Source: Bufo bufo (Eukaryota > Chordata > Amphibia > Anura > Bufonidae). Taken from it: 64,000 nucleotides of DNA. The stretch is taken from assembly GCF_905171765.1 (NCBI RefSeq), contig NC_053393.1, positions 187,453,921 through 187,517,920 of the forward strand, read 5' to 3'. The translations under genes were made by a program, and so were the position numbers. Positions 11,246 through 23,500 of this stretch are shown here, piece by piece. Position 1 is the first letter of the stretch, and every line of letters begins with the position of its first letter. The notes under the pieces were generated by a model. The model was not told the DNA's origin. It worked only from the letters and a program-made list of their open reading frames with translations, and ran no database searches.

Positions 11246-12308
11246 AAAAGGAGAATATGATGTGTACCTCAGAGCAATGCAGAATTTCTATTTCCAATCG
11301 CACTTAAGGAATAGAATAACAAAAGAGATTGGTTAGCACAACATGTGGTGAATGCTTAAAACATAGCACAAACAATGGTTATTTCCTGTATAAACAAAGA
11401 ATGAAACTGACTGTTGTAACTTGAGGGTTTTTTCAGTGCTTGGAAATGAAGATGTGATGCACTAGGTGTAAAAGCTAGACCTTGCAAACCAGAAAAGCAC
11501 AGTATCTAGCTGATTGCATTATTAAGTAACATACCTTGTTGTCAGGTTTAATAGGATTTCATCAACGGTTTCATGACTTTGAACTCCTTTCATTAGTATA
11601 TATAGATTTTATGTGACAGCGACAAAAGTATTTAACAATCATTTTACATAAAGCTTTCTTCAAGTTACTGCATGACGAAATGTCCCGTCTGACAGCTGAT
11701 AAGGGATGTTGTTGGCATATGATTTTTATGTCAATCTGACCTTGTTATTCTTTTACTTGAGTGCTTTTGTGGCTTAGAAAAATGGAGCCTAAAAAGAATT
11801 TGAACAGTAACAAGCAATATACAACATGCCATCTATTACAGAGCAGTCAGGATGTCAGCTATTAGCAGATGCGATGAAGAAGGTATGTTAACAGTTGTTT
11901 CACTATAAGAAGCTTTCAGTTCATTTATCTAAATTTCCTTCAAGGAGCCTATAGGCAAAGCATTGTGGGCATTGTGTAAAAAAAAATGCAATATTTGAGA
12001 TATTACCAATTGCACAATAACTGAAACACTTCATTCAACAGTATTAATGAATAGCTATTGGCAGCGATTGGTGATCTGCAAGAGGCTGGGAAGACAAGGA
12101 CAGAATCTCTCCTGCACATCTTAACAGGACTAAAAGCACAACATACAATTTCATATTAAGCCAAAAAAACTGCATGTTCTGCCCTCTGATCTAATTGCCT
12201 GGTTAAAAAAAATTATAAATGAAGGCTTCCATAAGATGTGAAGTTAGATTAACAGCTTTAACAACAATATAAGAAATATGCGATGGTAAGAAATAGTCAA
12301 CTGATATA
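11246..12308. other. No recognised gene
   Basis: AT-rich sequence without recognisable repeats. A 27-codon frame from about 11780 and a possible acceptor/donor pair (ttacag...gtatgt near 11840-11885) were noted but are not convincing. Confidence 0.4.
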
Positions 12309-12310
12309 TA

Positions 12311-13726
12311 GTTGCAAGAAAAAGTATGTGAACCCTTTGGAATGATATGGATTTCTGCACAAATTGGTAATAAAATGTGATCTGATCTTCATCTAAGTCA
12401 CAAAAAATAGACAATCACAGTCTGCTTAAACAAATAACACACAAAGAATTAAATGTTACCATGTTTTTGTTGAACACACCATGTAAACATTCACAGTGCA
12501 GGTTTAAAAAGTATGTGAACCCTTGGATTTAATAACTGGTTGAACCTCCTTTGGCAGCAATAACTTCAACCAAACGTTTCCTGTAGTTGCAGATCAGACG
12601 TGCACGATGGTCAGGAGTAATTCTTGACCATTCCTCTTTACAGAACTGTTTCAGTTCAGCAATATTCTTGGGATGTCTGGTTTGAATCGCTTTCTTGAAG
12701 TCATGCCAAAGCATCTCAATCGGGTTGAGGTCAGGACTCTGACTGGGCCACTCCAGAAGGAGTATTTTCTTCTGTTTAAGACATTCTGTTGTTGATTTAC
12801 TTCTATGCTTTGGGTCGTTGTCCTGTTGCAACACCCATCTTCTGTTGATCTTCAGCTGGTGGACAGATGGCCTTAAGTTCTCCTGCAAAATGTCTTGATA
12901 AACTTGGGAATTCATTTTTCCTTTGATGATAGCAATCCGTCCAGGCCCTGATGCAGCAAAGCAGCCCCAAACCATGATGCCCCCACCACCATACTTCATA
13001 GTTGGGATGAGGTTTTGATGTTGGTGGGCTGTGCCTCTTTTTCTCCACACATAGTGTTGTGTGTTTCTTCCAAACAACTCAACTTTGGTTTCATCTGTCC
13101 ATAAAATATTTTGCCAGTACTGCTGTGGAACATCCAGGTGCTCTTGTGCAAACTGTAAACATGCAGCAATGTTTTTTTGGGACAGCAGTGGCTTCCTCTG
13201 TGGTATTCTCCCATGAAATCCAATCTTGTTTAGTGTTTTACGTATCGTAGATTCGCTAACAGGGATGTTAGCATATGCCAGAGACTTTTGTAAGTCTTTA
13301 GCTGACGCTCTAGGATTCTTCTTCACCTAATTGAGCAGTCTGCGCTGTGCTCTTGCAGTCATCTTTACAGGACGGCCACTCCTAGGGGGAGTAGCAGCAG
13401 TGCTGAACCTTCTCCATTTATAGACAATTTATCTTACCGTGGACTGATGAACAGCAAGGCTTTTGGAGATACTTTATAACCCTTTCCAGCTTTATGCAAG
13501 TCAACAATTCTTAATTGTTGGTCTTCTGAGAGCTCTTTTGTGCGAGGCATCATTCACATCAGGCAATGCTTCTTGTGAAAAGCAAACCCAGAACTGGGTT
13601 ATTAGTTTAAGCAGACTGTGATTGTCTATTGTTGTGACTTAGATGAAGATCAGATCACATTTTATGACCAATTTGTGAGGAAATCCATATCATTCCAAAG
13701 GGTTCACATACTTTTTCTTGCAACTG
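12311..13726 (-). mobile_element. Tc1-like transposon, copy C (third family)
   Basis: Inverted ends share gttgcaagaaaaagtatgtg and TA dinucleotides flank them (12309-12310 and 13727-13728). The right end abuts the 60-bp tandem array. The family differs from the other Tc1 elements in both ends and transposase. Confidence 0.9.
12529..13550 (-). pseudogene. Tc1-like transposase, DD34E, N-terminus broken
   Basis: The apparent start (MPRTKELS at 13550) leads into a helix-turn-helix region that is frameshifted near 13480 and stopped soon after; a further TAG lies just before 13326. From 13326 to 12529 a 265-codon frame is open and covers the second DNA-binding region and the whole catalytic domain. 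It includes WTDETKVE with the first Asp, QQDNDPKH with the second and NPIEMLW with the Glu, 34 residues after the second Asp. The C-terminus AAKGGSTSY is typical of this family. Loss of the N-terminal DNA-binding domain should prevent normal transposition. Confidence 0.88.
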
Positions 13727-13730
13727 TATA

Positions 13731-13845
13731 TGCTTTCAACAGACATAACTGCAGAAGTGAACTGAGAATATATTTTTCTTGTTGGACCGAAATAGGCCGC
13801 TTTACGCTTTCACCGGAATTAACTGCAGAAATGCACTGAGAATAT
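13731..13845. repeat. 60-bp tandem array, left part
   Basis: Two units match the array at 1-790 (ctttcaacagacataactgc, ctttcaccggaattaactgc). The array breaks at gaatat, where the L2 LINE was inserted, and resumes at 15449. Confidence 0.85.
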
Positions 13846-15448
13846 TATTATTATTATTATTTATTATTAAAGCGCCATTCATTCCATAGCGCTGTACATA
13901 TGATAAGCGGTGCACATACATAATACAGACAATTGCACTAATCATAAACAAGACAAGTTACAAACTGGTACAGAAGGAGAGAGGGCCCTGCCCGTGAGGG
14001 CTTACAATCTACATGGTATGGGAGAAGGACACAGTAGGTGCGAGTTAAGTTGGTCATGGCGGTATAGAGGCAGCAGGGTCACTGGTTGTAGGCTTGTCTG
14101 AAGAGGTGGGTTTTCAGGTTTCTTTTGAAGGATTCCAATGTAGGTGAGAGTCTGATATGTTGGGGTAGCGAGTTCCAGAGTATGGGGGATGCACGGGAGA
14201 AATCTTGGAGTCGATTGTGGGAAGAGGCGATAAGAGGAGAGAAGAGAAGGATGTCTTGTGAGGATCGGAGAGTGCGTGTGGGGATGTATCGGGAAAGTAG
14301 CTCAGAGATGTAGGGAGGGGACAGGTTATGGACGGCCTTGTATGTATTTGCTAGTACTTTGAAGTGAATTCGCTGGGCAATGGGGAGCCAGTGAAGGGAT
14401 TGGCAGAGGAGAGAGGCAGAGGAGTAATAGGGTGAGAGGTGGATTAGTCGGGCAGCAGAGTTGAGGATAGATTGGAGGGGTGCGAGAGTGCTAGATGGAA
14501 GGCCACAGAGGAGAATGTTGCAGTAGTCTAGGCGGGAGATAATGAGGGCATGTACAAGAATTTTCACAGATTCAAAGTTAAGGAAAGCACGGATGCGGGA
14601 GATGTTTTTGAGTTGGAGGCGGCAGGTGGTGGAAAGAGCTTGGATTTGCGGTCGGAAGGAAAGTGCAGAATCCAAGGTCCAAGGCAGCGGACTTTGTTGA
14701 CCGGGGAGAGTGTGCAGCCATTGATCATGATAGATAGGTCTGTTGAGGGGGTTGAACAAGATGGGGGAAAGATTATAAATGATGTCTTATCCATGTTAAG
14801 TTTTAGAAAGCGAGAGGCGAAGAAGGATGATATAGAAGATAGACATTGTGGGATTTGTGATAGTAAGGTGGTGATGTCTGGACCAGAGAGATAGATTTGT
14901 GTGTCGTCAGCGTAGGAGTGATACTGAAAGCCATGGGACTCTACGAGCTGTCCCAGGCCAAAAATGTAGATAGAGAAGAGCAGGGGTCCTAGGACAGAGC
15001 CTTGCGGGACACCAACAGAGAGGGAATGAGACGAGGAGGTGGTGCGAGAGTGGGAGACGCTAAACGTCCGGTCTGTGAGGTATGATGTGATCCAGAAGAG
15101 GGCCAGGTCGGTGATGCCAAGAGATGAGAGAGTTTGCAACAGAAGGGAGTGGTCAACAGTGTCAAAGGCAGAGGACTGGTCGAGGAGAAGGAGGACAGAG
15201 TATTGTTTCTTGGTTTTGGCTGTCAGTAGGTCATTGGTGACTTTGGTAAGGGCAGTCTCGGTCGAGTGGTGGGGTCGGAAGCCAGATTGTAGGCGGTCAA
15301 AGAGGGAGCAGGAGGAGAGGTGGGAGGACAGTTCTGAATGGACATGTTGTTCAAGTAGCTTTGAGGCATACGAAAGAAGTGATATGGGGCGATAACTGGA
15401 CAAGGAAGATGGGTCAAGTGAAGGCTTTTTGAGGATGGGTGTAATGGT
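13846..15448 (-). mobile_element. L2/CR1-clade LINE, 5'-truncated
   Basis: The element lies on the minus strand with its 3' end at the left: a tattattatt simple tail, then ttaaagcgccattcattcc and catagcgctgtacat, typical of L2-like 3' ends. GAATAT occurs on both sides (13840-13845 and 15449-15454), consistent with a short target duplication within the tandem array. The 5' part is missing, as is usual for LINE copies. Confidence 0.82.
14079..15440 (-). pseudogene. LINE reverse transcriptase fragment, frameshifted
   Basis: The first frame (from about 15440 down to 14680) carries the reverse transcriptase. In order it shows [37 protein letters not shown] (first catalytic Asp), [13 protein letters not shown] and the [10 protein letters not shown] active site at about 14903-14914. 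Near 14680 the frame shifts, and the remaining C-terminal part ([12 protein letters not shown]...LDYCNILLCGLPS...FKVLANTYK) continues in the next frame to the stop at 14079. The endonuclease domain is absent through 5' truncation. The element cannot be autonomous. Confidence 0.85.
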
Positions 15449-16196
15449 GAATATATTTTTCTTGTTGTACTGAAATACGACCCTATACGCTTTCACCAGA
15501 AATAACCGCAGAAGTGAAAATGCATATACATTTTTCTTTTTTTTACTGAAATACGCCCCAATATGCTTTCACCAGAAATAACTGCAGAAGTGAAATGCAT
15601 ATATATTTTTCTTGTAGTACTGATATAAGATACTAAAGATGCTAAGATATAAGCCACTAAAGACTTTTCAACATAGCACTTGCAGCTCAATAACAAATAG
15701 CTGGAATGACAGAGCTGTCTAATGGCTATTTGGATCCCCAAATAATCTTTCCCTGCACTTGTAAATCGCTTTCCTATCAATGTCCCTAGCGCCTTCTGAC
15801 ATCTCTCCCTGCATTAAGATGCTGTGAAATGATTTCTCCCTATCCTTTCCCTGCACTTATAAATCGTTTTCTCTGTCTTTTTTTCCCTTCACACGTCTGT
15901 CCCTGAACTCTGAATGCTGGAAAATGTCTGACTCTAAGATGGCCGCCGTATTTATAGGGCTATGACATCACAGGGCTGGCTGGCTGCTGATTAGCTGCAT
16001 GCAGGCATGTCAATCTAGTTGATCCCGCCTTCCCAGAGTTCCTTGCCTCATGTCCTCACATGTGTAGCTACCATTTTTAGGAAAAATGCAATTCGTTACC
16101 ATGAAGCGCAAGGAAATTCATATTAGTTACGAATCAAATTTTTCCTGAAATTCTAAACGAATTCCACTTCGTCAGCTTCGATTTGCTCATCTCTAG
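15449..16196. repeat. 60-bp array remainder and hAT-like right end
   Basis: 15449-15640 continues the 60-bp array. 15650-15960 matches 791-1108. The segment then holds a gctatgacatcacaggg block and ends gatttgctcatctctag, a terminus seen at several places in the window and paired in 60589-62994 with a cagatgagcgaa start. The left end of this copy was not found. Confidence 0.6.
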
Positions 16197-16403
16197 TCAC
16201 TGTGATCTTGGACTGTTATCTCCAGTATTGTATGAGTACTGCTGCAGATAAGGAGTCCAGATCTCTATTTTTATTTTTGTAATGTCCCCCATTTCCCCGC
16301 TGTCAGTGCTCAAAACTGTGCTGGGCTGTGCTAACATAATGCAGAGAACTCCTGAATCTTAAGCACGTGCATGGCAGTCCTGACAATGTATTTCAGCACT
16401 GCT
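16197..16403. other. No recognised feature
   Basis: No coding sequence or clear repeat was seen here. Confidence 0.4.
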
Positions 16404-16407
16404 TTAA

Positions 16408-17330
16408 AGGGAATGTCTCACTTCAGCAAATGAAAATTATCCTATAGACAAAGTTTAAACAAGGCACTTATTAATGTATTGTGATTGGCCATATTGCCTC
16501 CTTTGCTATTTTGATTTATTTTTCCATCGCATTATGCACTGTTCATATCCAGGGGTTCTGACCACCCTTCAATCCAGCAGCAATGGCTGTAGTTGCACAC
16601 TATAGGAAAAGTGGAAACAATTGTGAAAAGTACAGTGGTATGCAGAGGTTGCTGGCCATGTCCAGGAGACTTTTCTCGCATTTCAGCCATTCTTATGTGG
16701 AAAGGAATGTCCTCCTGGATAGAATGGTCTGCCACTGCACAGCTTGATCAGTGTTGTTCCAACTTGCTGAAATTCCACCTTGCATATGCTAGATCATCTG
16801 AGCAGCATAAAGCTGCAAATAATTTCATCATGCATTAGATCACCTCAGCATGGGGCATGTAGTGTTTCGAGGTCAGGCAGTGGCAGCTCATCAGAGATGT
16901 GTGTTCCATACTTAGGCTCTTTGAGGAGGCTACCAGATTTGTCAGTAGGGACAACTTTGCCTCAACAATGTTAGCTACCTGATTTTTATATTAAAGCAGA
17001 TGCTCACATTGATGCAACAAGGGACGGTGGAAGAAGAACAACTTACACATCTGGCTACCCTGTAGCAGTTGGGAACCCACATGGATTAGGTCCCATGGAG
17101 GAGGAAGCATAGGATAATGAGCTACCACTGGAGGAGTGGGAGGAAAAGCAGGAGGAGTGGGAGGAAAAGCAGGAGGAGAAGGAGTTTCTTGTACAGGAGG
17201 ACGAGGTTGATGATGATGACAACGGCCATGATGACAAGTGAGGATTCCCACAATTTTAAAGGACTATTTATATCTCCATGTCCTTCTATCCTGAGGATAG
17301 GTCATCAATATAAAAAATGGGACAATCCCT
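16408..17330. mobile_element. TTAA-flanked element with decayed coding sequence
   Basis: TTAA is present at 16404-16407 and 17331-17334, and the ends are inverted (agggaatgtctcac and gggacaatccct). Inside, the plus strand at about 16900-17240 reads as a protein-like stretch with a YIKADAHIDATRDGG phrase and an acidic tail (EEWEEKQ twice, then DEVDDDDNGHDD) interrupted by a stop. I do not recognise the protein. Confidence 0.5.
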
Positions 17331-17334
17331 TTAA

Positions 17335-18223
17335 TAGAACCTGCATAACACTTTTAGTTTATAACCAGCAGCAAATATGGCTCCTGACATTTAGAGTTCA
17401 GAGAAAGCTGTAAACACCCCCAAAATAAGACATTTGCAAATACAATGTGAAATGAAAAAAAAAAAAACATAACTTCATGTTAAACGTCACCAACTTTATT
17501 AACCGATGTAGATGTATGCATAAGCATGCAAAGTACTTTCTTATTGTTTTGATTTTTCCAAAATCAAGACGACATCTGGAATAAAAGGATTAGCTGATTT
17601 TAACACTGCATGAGCAATCAGTACTTGCCAAAAAATGCAATGATAAAGTTTTTTATTTTCCATGTTCTGTCTCATTTCAATACCAGATGCCAGCTCAGAA
17701 CTCATTAAAACTAAGCAGTAATCTAAGAACCATCTTTTTCATCATAGAAAAAAGAGACCTATGAGCTATAATTCGACATCTTTAATAGTCAGAAATGTTC
17801 ATGAGCCGAATGTCATTAATGTGCCTCAAAACTGCCATCAGATTAAATATATGATGGTTATGAATTTCAGACTCATGTTTATTATCATTACCTTATATAT
17901 ATTTATTGTGATATAGTCCGGGGGAAGGGGGGTTACATAATAGATTCAGTTTGAAAAAGGAGATACAAATATTAAAGAATAAAGTCAAAACAATTAACTG
18001 AATACACATGTTACACGCACAGACTAAAAAATGGAGCAAACATTCAACTTAATATGTACAGATGTAGCAATTGTTAACATGTAACATGTAAAAAAACATC
18101 TGCAGCAAACTTTAAATTGACATCTACAGGTCTTGTACCACTAGATTATTGTGGTCCCTGTGGTTGGATCCCCACCAATCAGATGCCCTATCCACAGGTA
18201 ATAGAAATTGTGACACAATCCCT
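17335..18223. other. AT-rich stretch without gene
   Basis: No recognisable coding sequence. The last 70 bp (gatgccctatccacagg...gacacaatccct) looks like the end of another MITE; its TTAA is where the piggyBac element entered. Confidence 0.45.
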
Positions 18224-18227
18224 TTAA

Positions 18228-18547
18228 CCGCCGCCGGACCGCCTAACGCAGGATCGCGTTCCGGAGGCGGCAGCGCTGCGCAGAGTCATGCATATACGCG
18301 TCATCTCGCGAGACGCGAGATTTTGCTCAAAGCCGGCCCGCGCATGCGCATCGCGGGCCGGCAAAAGTTAAAGCACAATTTCGTCACCAGCCTGCCAGCA
18401 ACGATTATTGGCTGGCAGGCTGGCGATTTTCAAAAAAACGAATCACAAGCCATATAACAGATCATATTAGTAAATATGATCTGTTATATGGCTTGTCTGC
18501 TCCTCTGCTGGTCCTTTTCGTCGGTTGGATCCAGCAGAGGAGCAGAC
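18228..18547. repeat. Five consecutive hairpins at the left end of piggyBac element 1
   Basis: Inverted repeats lie at 18228-18271 (includes the terminus), 18332-18362 (gccggcccgcg arms), 18387-18423 (ccagcctgccagc arms), 18445-18496 (acaagccatataacagatca arms, nearly perfect) and 18495-18547 (gtctgctcctctgctgg arms). The same series, partly with different arm sequences, occurs at 58304-58627. Subterminal structure probably matters for transposase binding (inference). Confidence 0.85.
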
Positions 18548-19974
18548 TTCACAGTGAGTAGCACCAACATCACACTTTAGCCCCAGATCACCCCCAGCAC
18601 CCCAATTAACCCTTTGATCACCCCTTTGATCGCCCCTGTCAATCACTTAGTGAAAGACAAAAAGTGATCAGTGTAAACTGTCACTTTTTTTTTTCACTAG
18701 TATTGGCTGTTAGGTTTTAGGATAGTTTAGGCCCCTTGGTTAGGTAGTTAGCGATCGGTTAGCGCACAGCCCACTGCACCGCAGTCACTGATTCGCTGAT
18801 TAGCGTATCGCTAATCAGCATTTGTACTTTTATAGTATCTGTAAGTGATCAAAACTGATCACGGTCAGATCTATAATAGTATTAGTGTCACTGTAGTTCG
18901 CCCTCCACCCAAAACGCAGTGTTTGCCCGATCAGGCCTGATCGGTCGCCCACACGTGCGTTCACCCACGCCCGCCCCACCGCAGTGACAAAAAATATTAT
19001 TTTTTTGATCACTGCACATTCACTTTACAAGCACTGCGGCGATCAAAAAATCAGTTTTGATATTTTTTATCAACCGCAGCGGCCTCCGGTACTTCGCTAG
19101 CCTCCCATTTGTAAGACAGGCTTGCTTTTTTTCTTGGGTAGTCTCAGGGAATACCCCTAAATTTAGTAGTCCAAAATGTCAAACAGGGGGTATTCTTCTG
19201 AAGAGGCCTACAGGATTCTGACCCAGTCGGATGAGGAATGGGAACCCTCATCTGACTAATCTAGCAGGTCAGAATATGAACCTGTAGAAAGCAGTGGCTC
19301 TCTGACCCAAAGTTCGGACGAGGAGGTCCCTGATAGAACCAGGCGTACCCGGCCCCGTGTCGCTAGACCACAGGTTGCGCAGGATCCGCTTCAAGAGCAG
19401 CAGAGTGGGGCTGGCGCTGTCGGATCACGTGGTGAGGCATACACCAGCAGCATAGCCCTCCCTGGACCTAGTACCAGCACTGCCGTACAACATGGTAAAG
19501 TGGCGAGCACCAGAAGGGCAGTTGAAGCTGGTACGGTGGCACGTGCAGTAGTTACCCCGTCGCAGCCACCGCACAGACAGGCCCGTAGAGCCCCTAGAAT
19601 CCCTGAGGTGCTGGCAAACCCTGATTGGCAGTCACCAACTTCAGCCGCACCATTAGTTCCCCCTTTCACCGCCCAGTCTGGAGTTCGGGTTGAGACTGCT
19701 CAGATCGGTTCGGCCCTGGGATTTTTTGAGCTGTTCTTGACTGCGGAGCTCTTGGACTTAGTCGTGGCAGAGACAAACCGGTATGCCACACAATTTATAT
19801 CCGCCAACCCGGGAAGCTATTATGCCCAGCCTTTCCGGTGGAAACCAGTCCAAGTTTCCGAAATTAAAATTTTTCTGGGCCTTCTCCTCAACATGGGTCT
19901 AACTAAAAAGCATGAATTGCGGTCATATTGGTCCACGAACCCGATTCATCACATGCCCATGTTCTCTGCTGCTA

Positions 19975-21523
19975 CAGGGAGTGCAGAATTATTAGGCAAG
20001 TTGTATTTTTGAGGATTAATTTTATTATTGAACAACAACCATGTTCTCAATGAACCCAAAAAACTCATTAATATCAAAGCTGAATATTTTTGGAAGTAGT
20101 TTTTAGTTTGTTTTTAGTTTTAGCTATTTTAGGGGGATATCTGTGTGTGCAGGTGACTATTACTGTGCATAATTATTAGGCAACTTAACAAAAAACAAAT
20201 ATATACCCATTTCAATTATTTATTTTTACCAGTGAAACCAATATAACATCTCAACATTCACAAATATACATTTCTGACATTCAAAAACAAAACAAAAACA
20301 AATCAGTGACCAATATAGCCACCTTTCTTTGCAAGGACACTCAAAAGCCTGCCATCCATGGATTCTGTCAGTGTTTTTATCTGTTCACCATCAACATTGC
20401 GTGCAGCAGCAACCAGAGCCTCCCAGACACTGTTCAGAGAGGTGTACTGTTTTCCCTCCTTGTAAATCTCCCATTTGATGATGGACCACAGGTTCTCAAT
20501 GGGGTTCAGATCAGGTGAACAAGGAGGCCATGTCATTAGATTTTCTTCTTTTATACCCTTTCTTGCCAGCCACGCTGTGGAGTACTTGGACGCGTGTGAT
20601 GGAGCATTGTCCTGCATGAAAATCATGTTTTTTTTTGAAGGATGCAGACTTCTTTCTGTACCACTGCTTGAAGAAGGTCTTCCAGAAACAGGCAGTAGGA
20701 CTGGGAGTTGAGCTTGACTCCATCCTCAACCCGAAAAGGCCCCACAAGCTCATCTTTGATGATACCAGCCCAAACCAGTACTCCACCTCCACTTTGCTGG
20801 CGTCTGAGTTGGACTGGAGCTCTCTGCCCTTTACCAATCCAGCCATGGGCCCATCCAGACTCACTCTCATTTCATCAGTCCATAAAACCTTAGAAAAATC
20901 AGTCTTGAGATATTTCTTGGCCCAGTCTTGACGTTTCAGCTTGTGTGTCTTGTTCAGTGGTGGTCGTCTTTCAGCCTTTCTTACCTTGGCCATGTCTCTG
21001 AGTATTGCACACCTTGTGCTTTTGGGCACTCCAGTGATGTTGCAGCTCTGAAATATGGCCAAACTGGTGGAAAGTGGCATCTTGGCAGCTGCACGCTTGA
21101 CTTTTCTCAGTTCATCGGCAGTTATTTTCCGCCTTGGTTTTTCCACACGCTTCTTGCGACCCTGTTGACTATTTTGAATGAAACGCTTGATTGTTCGATG
21201 ATCACACTTCAGAAGCTTTGCAATTTTAAGAGTGCTGCATCCCTCTGCAAGATATCTCACTATTTTTGACTTTTCTGAGCCTGTCAAGTCCTTCTTTTGA
21301 CCCATTTTGCCAAAGGAAAGGAAGTTGCCTAATAATCATGCACACCTGATATAGGGTGTTGATGTCATTAGACCACACCCCTTCTCATTACAGAGATGCA
21401 CATCACCTAATATGCTTAATTGGTAGTAGGCTTTCGAGCCTATACAGCTTGAAGTAAGACAACATGCATAAAGTGGATGATGTGGTCAAAATACTCATTT
21501 GCCTAATAATTCTGTACAGGGTG
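19975..21523 (-). mobile_element. Tc1-like transposon, copy D (DD37E), inside piggyBac transposase
   Basis: The ends cagggagtgcagaattatta (left) and its inverted partner (right), with flanking TA at 19973-19974 and 21524-21525, match copy A. The insertion splits the piggyBac frame at the Ala-Met junction of SAAMSRARF without loss of coding bases apart from the TA duplication. Confidence 0.93.
20303..21305 (-). pseudogene. Tc1-like transposase (DD37E), frameshifted copy
   Basis: The frame starts at MGQKKDL and follows copy A closely through the first catalytic Asp (WTDEMRV). A short deletion near 20850, where copy A has DGPDGWARGW, shifts the frame. Homology in the original frame returns around TFFKQWYRKK. 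A second shift lies in a run of A residues near 20630, where copy D has a longer run than copy A. The distal part from 20626 again carries QDNAPSH and NPIENLW. The two shifts remove the region between the catalytic residues, so the copy is defective. Confidence 0.88.
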
Positions 21524-22679
21524 TATGTCCAGGGCACGATTTGAGGCCATCCTCCGTTTCCTGCATTTTAGCGACAACACCACCTCCCGTCCCAGAGGCC
21601 ACCCAGCTTTTGACCGGCTCCACAAAATTCGGCCCCTCATAGACCACTTCAACCAGAAATTTGCAGATTTGTATACCCCCGAGCAAAACATCTGCATAGG
21701 CGAGTCCCTAATACATTTTACCGGGCGCCTTGGCTTCAAACAATACATCCCAAGCAAGCGTGCCCGGTATGGGGTCAAATTGTATAAGCTCTGTGAAAGG
21801 GCCATAGGCTATACCCACAAATTTCGGATCTATGAGGGAAAAGATCAGACCCTGGAGCCGGTCGGTTGCCCTGACTACCTGGGGAGCAGTGGGAAGACAG
21901 TCTGGGTCTTGGTGTCACCCTTTTTTGGCAAGGGGTACCATCTTTATGTGGACAATTTCTACACAAGTGTGGCCCTCTTTAGGCATTTGTTTCTAGAACA
22001 GATTTGCGCCTGTGGCACCGCGCGAACTAGTCGCGTGGGCTTCCCCCAACGGCTCGTTACCACCCGTCTTGCAAGGGGGGAGAGGGCTGCCTTGTGTGAC
22101 GAAGAACTGCTCGCGGTGAAATGGAGAGACAAGCGTGATGTTTACATGCTCTCCTCCATTCACGCAGACACGACAATACAAATTGAGCGAGCAACCCATG
22201 TCATTGAAAAGCCCCTCTCAGTCCACGACTATAATTTGCTCATGGGAGGGGTGGACTTCAATGACCAGATGTTGTCTCCGTATTTAGTTTCCCGACGCAC
22301 CAGACGCTGGTATAAGAAGGTGTCTGTATATTTAATTCAATTGGCTCTGTACAATAGTTTTGTTCTCTACAGTAAGGCTGGGAGAACAGGATCCTTCCTC
22401 AAATTCCAGGAAGAGATCATCGAGAACCTCCTGTATCCAGAAGGTTCCGTGGCCCCATCCACCAGTGTAGTTAGCCGTCTACACGAGCGACATTTCCCCA
22501 GTGTCGTTCCTGGTACCTCAACCCAACCGTCACCCCGAAAAAGATGTCGTGTCTGTAGCAGGAGTGGAATAAGGCGTGACACCCGCTATTTCTGTCCTGA
22601 CTGTCCTGACCACCCTGCCCTATGCTTTGGAGAGTGTTTCCGGAAGTACCACACCCAGGTACACTTAGCATAGGGATTG

Positions 22680-23500
22680 CATCTCACAGGACAGGCACAC
22701 AGGGCTATTAGGGCCCTTTTACTCACAGCTGCTGCAAACCTCTCCTTTCACCTGGGATAAAGTGCATAACGTACTTCGCCACATCTTTGGGCGATTTGCG
22801 CTTTGCACATTGTCCCATGGGGAAGGAGAGGTTTGTTCTATAAAGGTAAAAAAAACGAAACAAAAAAAAAATTACCGGTAAGTAAAAAAGTTAACGTTCA
22901 GTTAAAAAAGTTAAAAAAAAGTTTATATGTTCTGTTCAAAAGTTAATAAATTTATTGCGTTGCGGCCTGGTTTTTTCTTTTTTGTTTTGTTTTTTTTACC
23001 TTCCAGGTGGACCAACCGATCGACTAGCTGCAGCACTGATGTGCATTCTGACAGAAGCATTGCGCTGCTGTCAGATTACACGCAAGTCGGTGTATGCGGC
23101 GCTGCAAGACGAGATTTCTCCTCTGCAGTAAAAGATACGTTTGCCGAAGCATATGAGCTGAGGAGGTGGCGGTGTTCATATACTTTGGCAAACACTTTGT
23201 ATATATAAAAAAAAAAATCCCCGCAAGGATTTATTCATCCACATCGATTGATGTGAATGGAGAAATCTGGTTTGCCAGGGCATATGAGCTAAGTGGGTAT
23301 GGATGTTGGGCGGAGCTCCTATGTCCTGGCAGACGCCTTTCCCCTCCTTTTTCTTTTTTTGGCAGAGATTTTTTCATCCACATTGATCGATGCGAATGAA
23401 GAAATCTGTGCCGTTCATTTTTTTCTTTCAGCCCAGAGGCTGAACGAAAAAAAATAATCTCATTACCCGTATGCTCAATATAAGGAGAATAGCAGAAACT
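22680..23500. other. 3' region of piggyBac element 1
   Basis: A 100-bp inverted repeat (caaacctctccttt near 22737 and ggaaggagaggtttg near 22821) follows the transposase stop. It is succeeded by A/T-rich runs and by loosely repeated blocks with gcatatgagct and tttattcatccacatcgatt near 23140-23410. No gene seen. Confidence 0.5.

Larger units (their letters stand above)
19176..22673 (+). pseudogene. piggyBac transposase, interrupted and catalytically altered
   Basis: The frame begins MSNRGYSSEEAYRIL at 19176 with an acidic Ser/Glu-rich leader. TAA at 19257-19259 stops it after 27 codons, and the same frame then continues open to 19973. A Tc1 element sits in TA at that point, and the identical frame resumes at 21525 (MSRARFEAILRFLHFSD, a typical piggyBac phrase). 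Of the three catalytic aspartates, the second (YVDNFYTS, codon 21951) and third (GGVDFNDQM, codon 22254) are present. The first, normally in a DES motif followed by GRLxFxQYIPSKR, is glycine here (IGES, codon 21699-21701). The C-terminus (about 22540-22660) is a Cys/His-rich zinc-binding domain with CRVCSRSG and FCPDCPDHPALC. With the stop, the missing Asp and the insertion it is a pseudogene. Confidence 0.93.

Noticed and set aside
11780..11890. Possible small exon or start exon with ttacag and gtatgt
   Set aside because: Only one of several short frames is open, and there is no protein resemblance or neighbouring exon on that strand.
17055..17251. Pro/Ser-rich frames on the minus strand
   Set aside because: They are antisense to the acidic plus-strand coding-like stretch (EEWEEKQ repeats).
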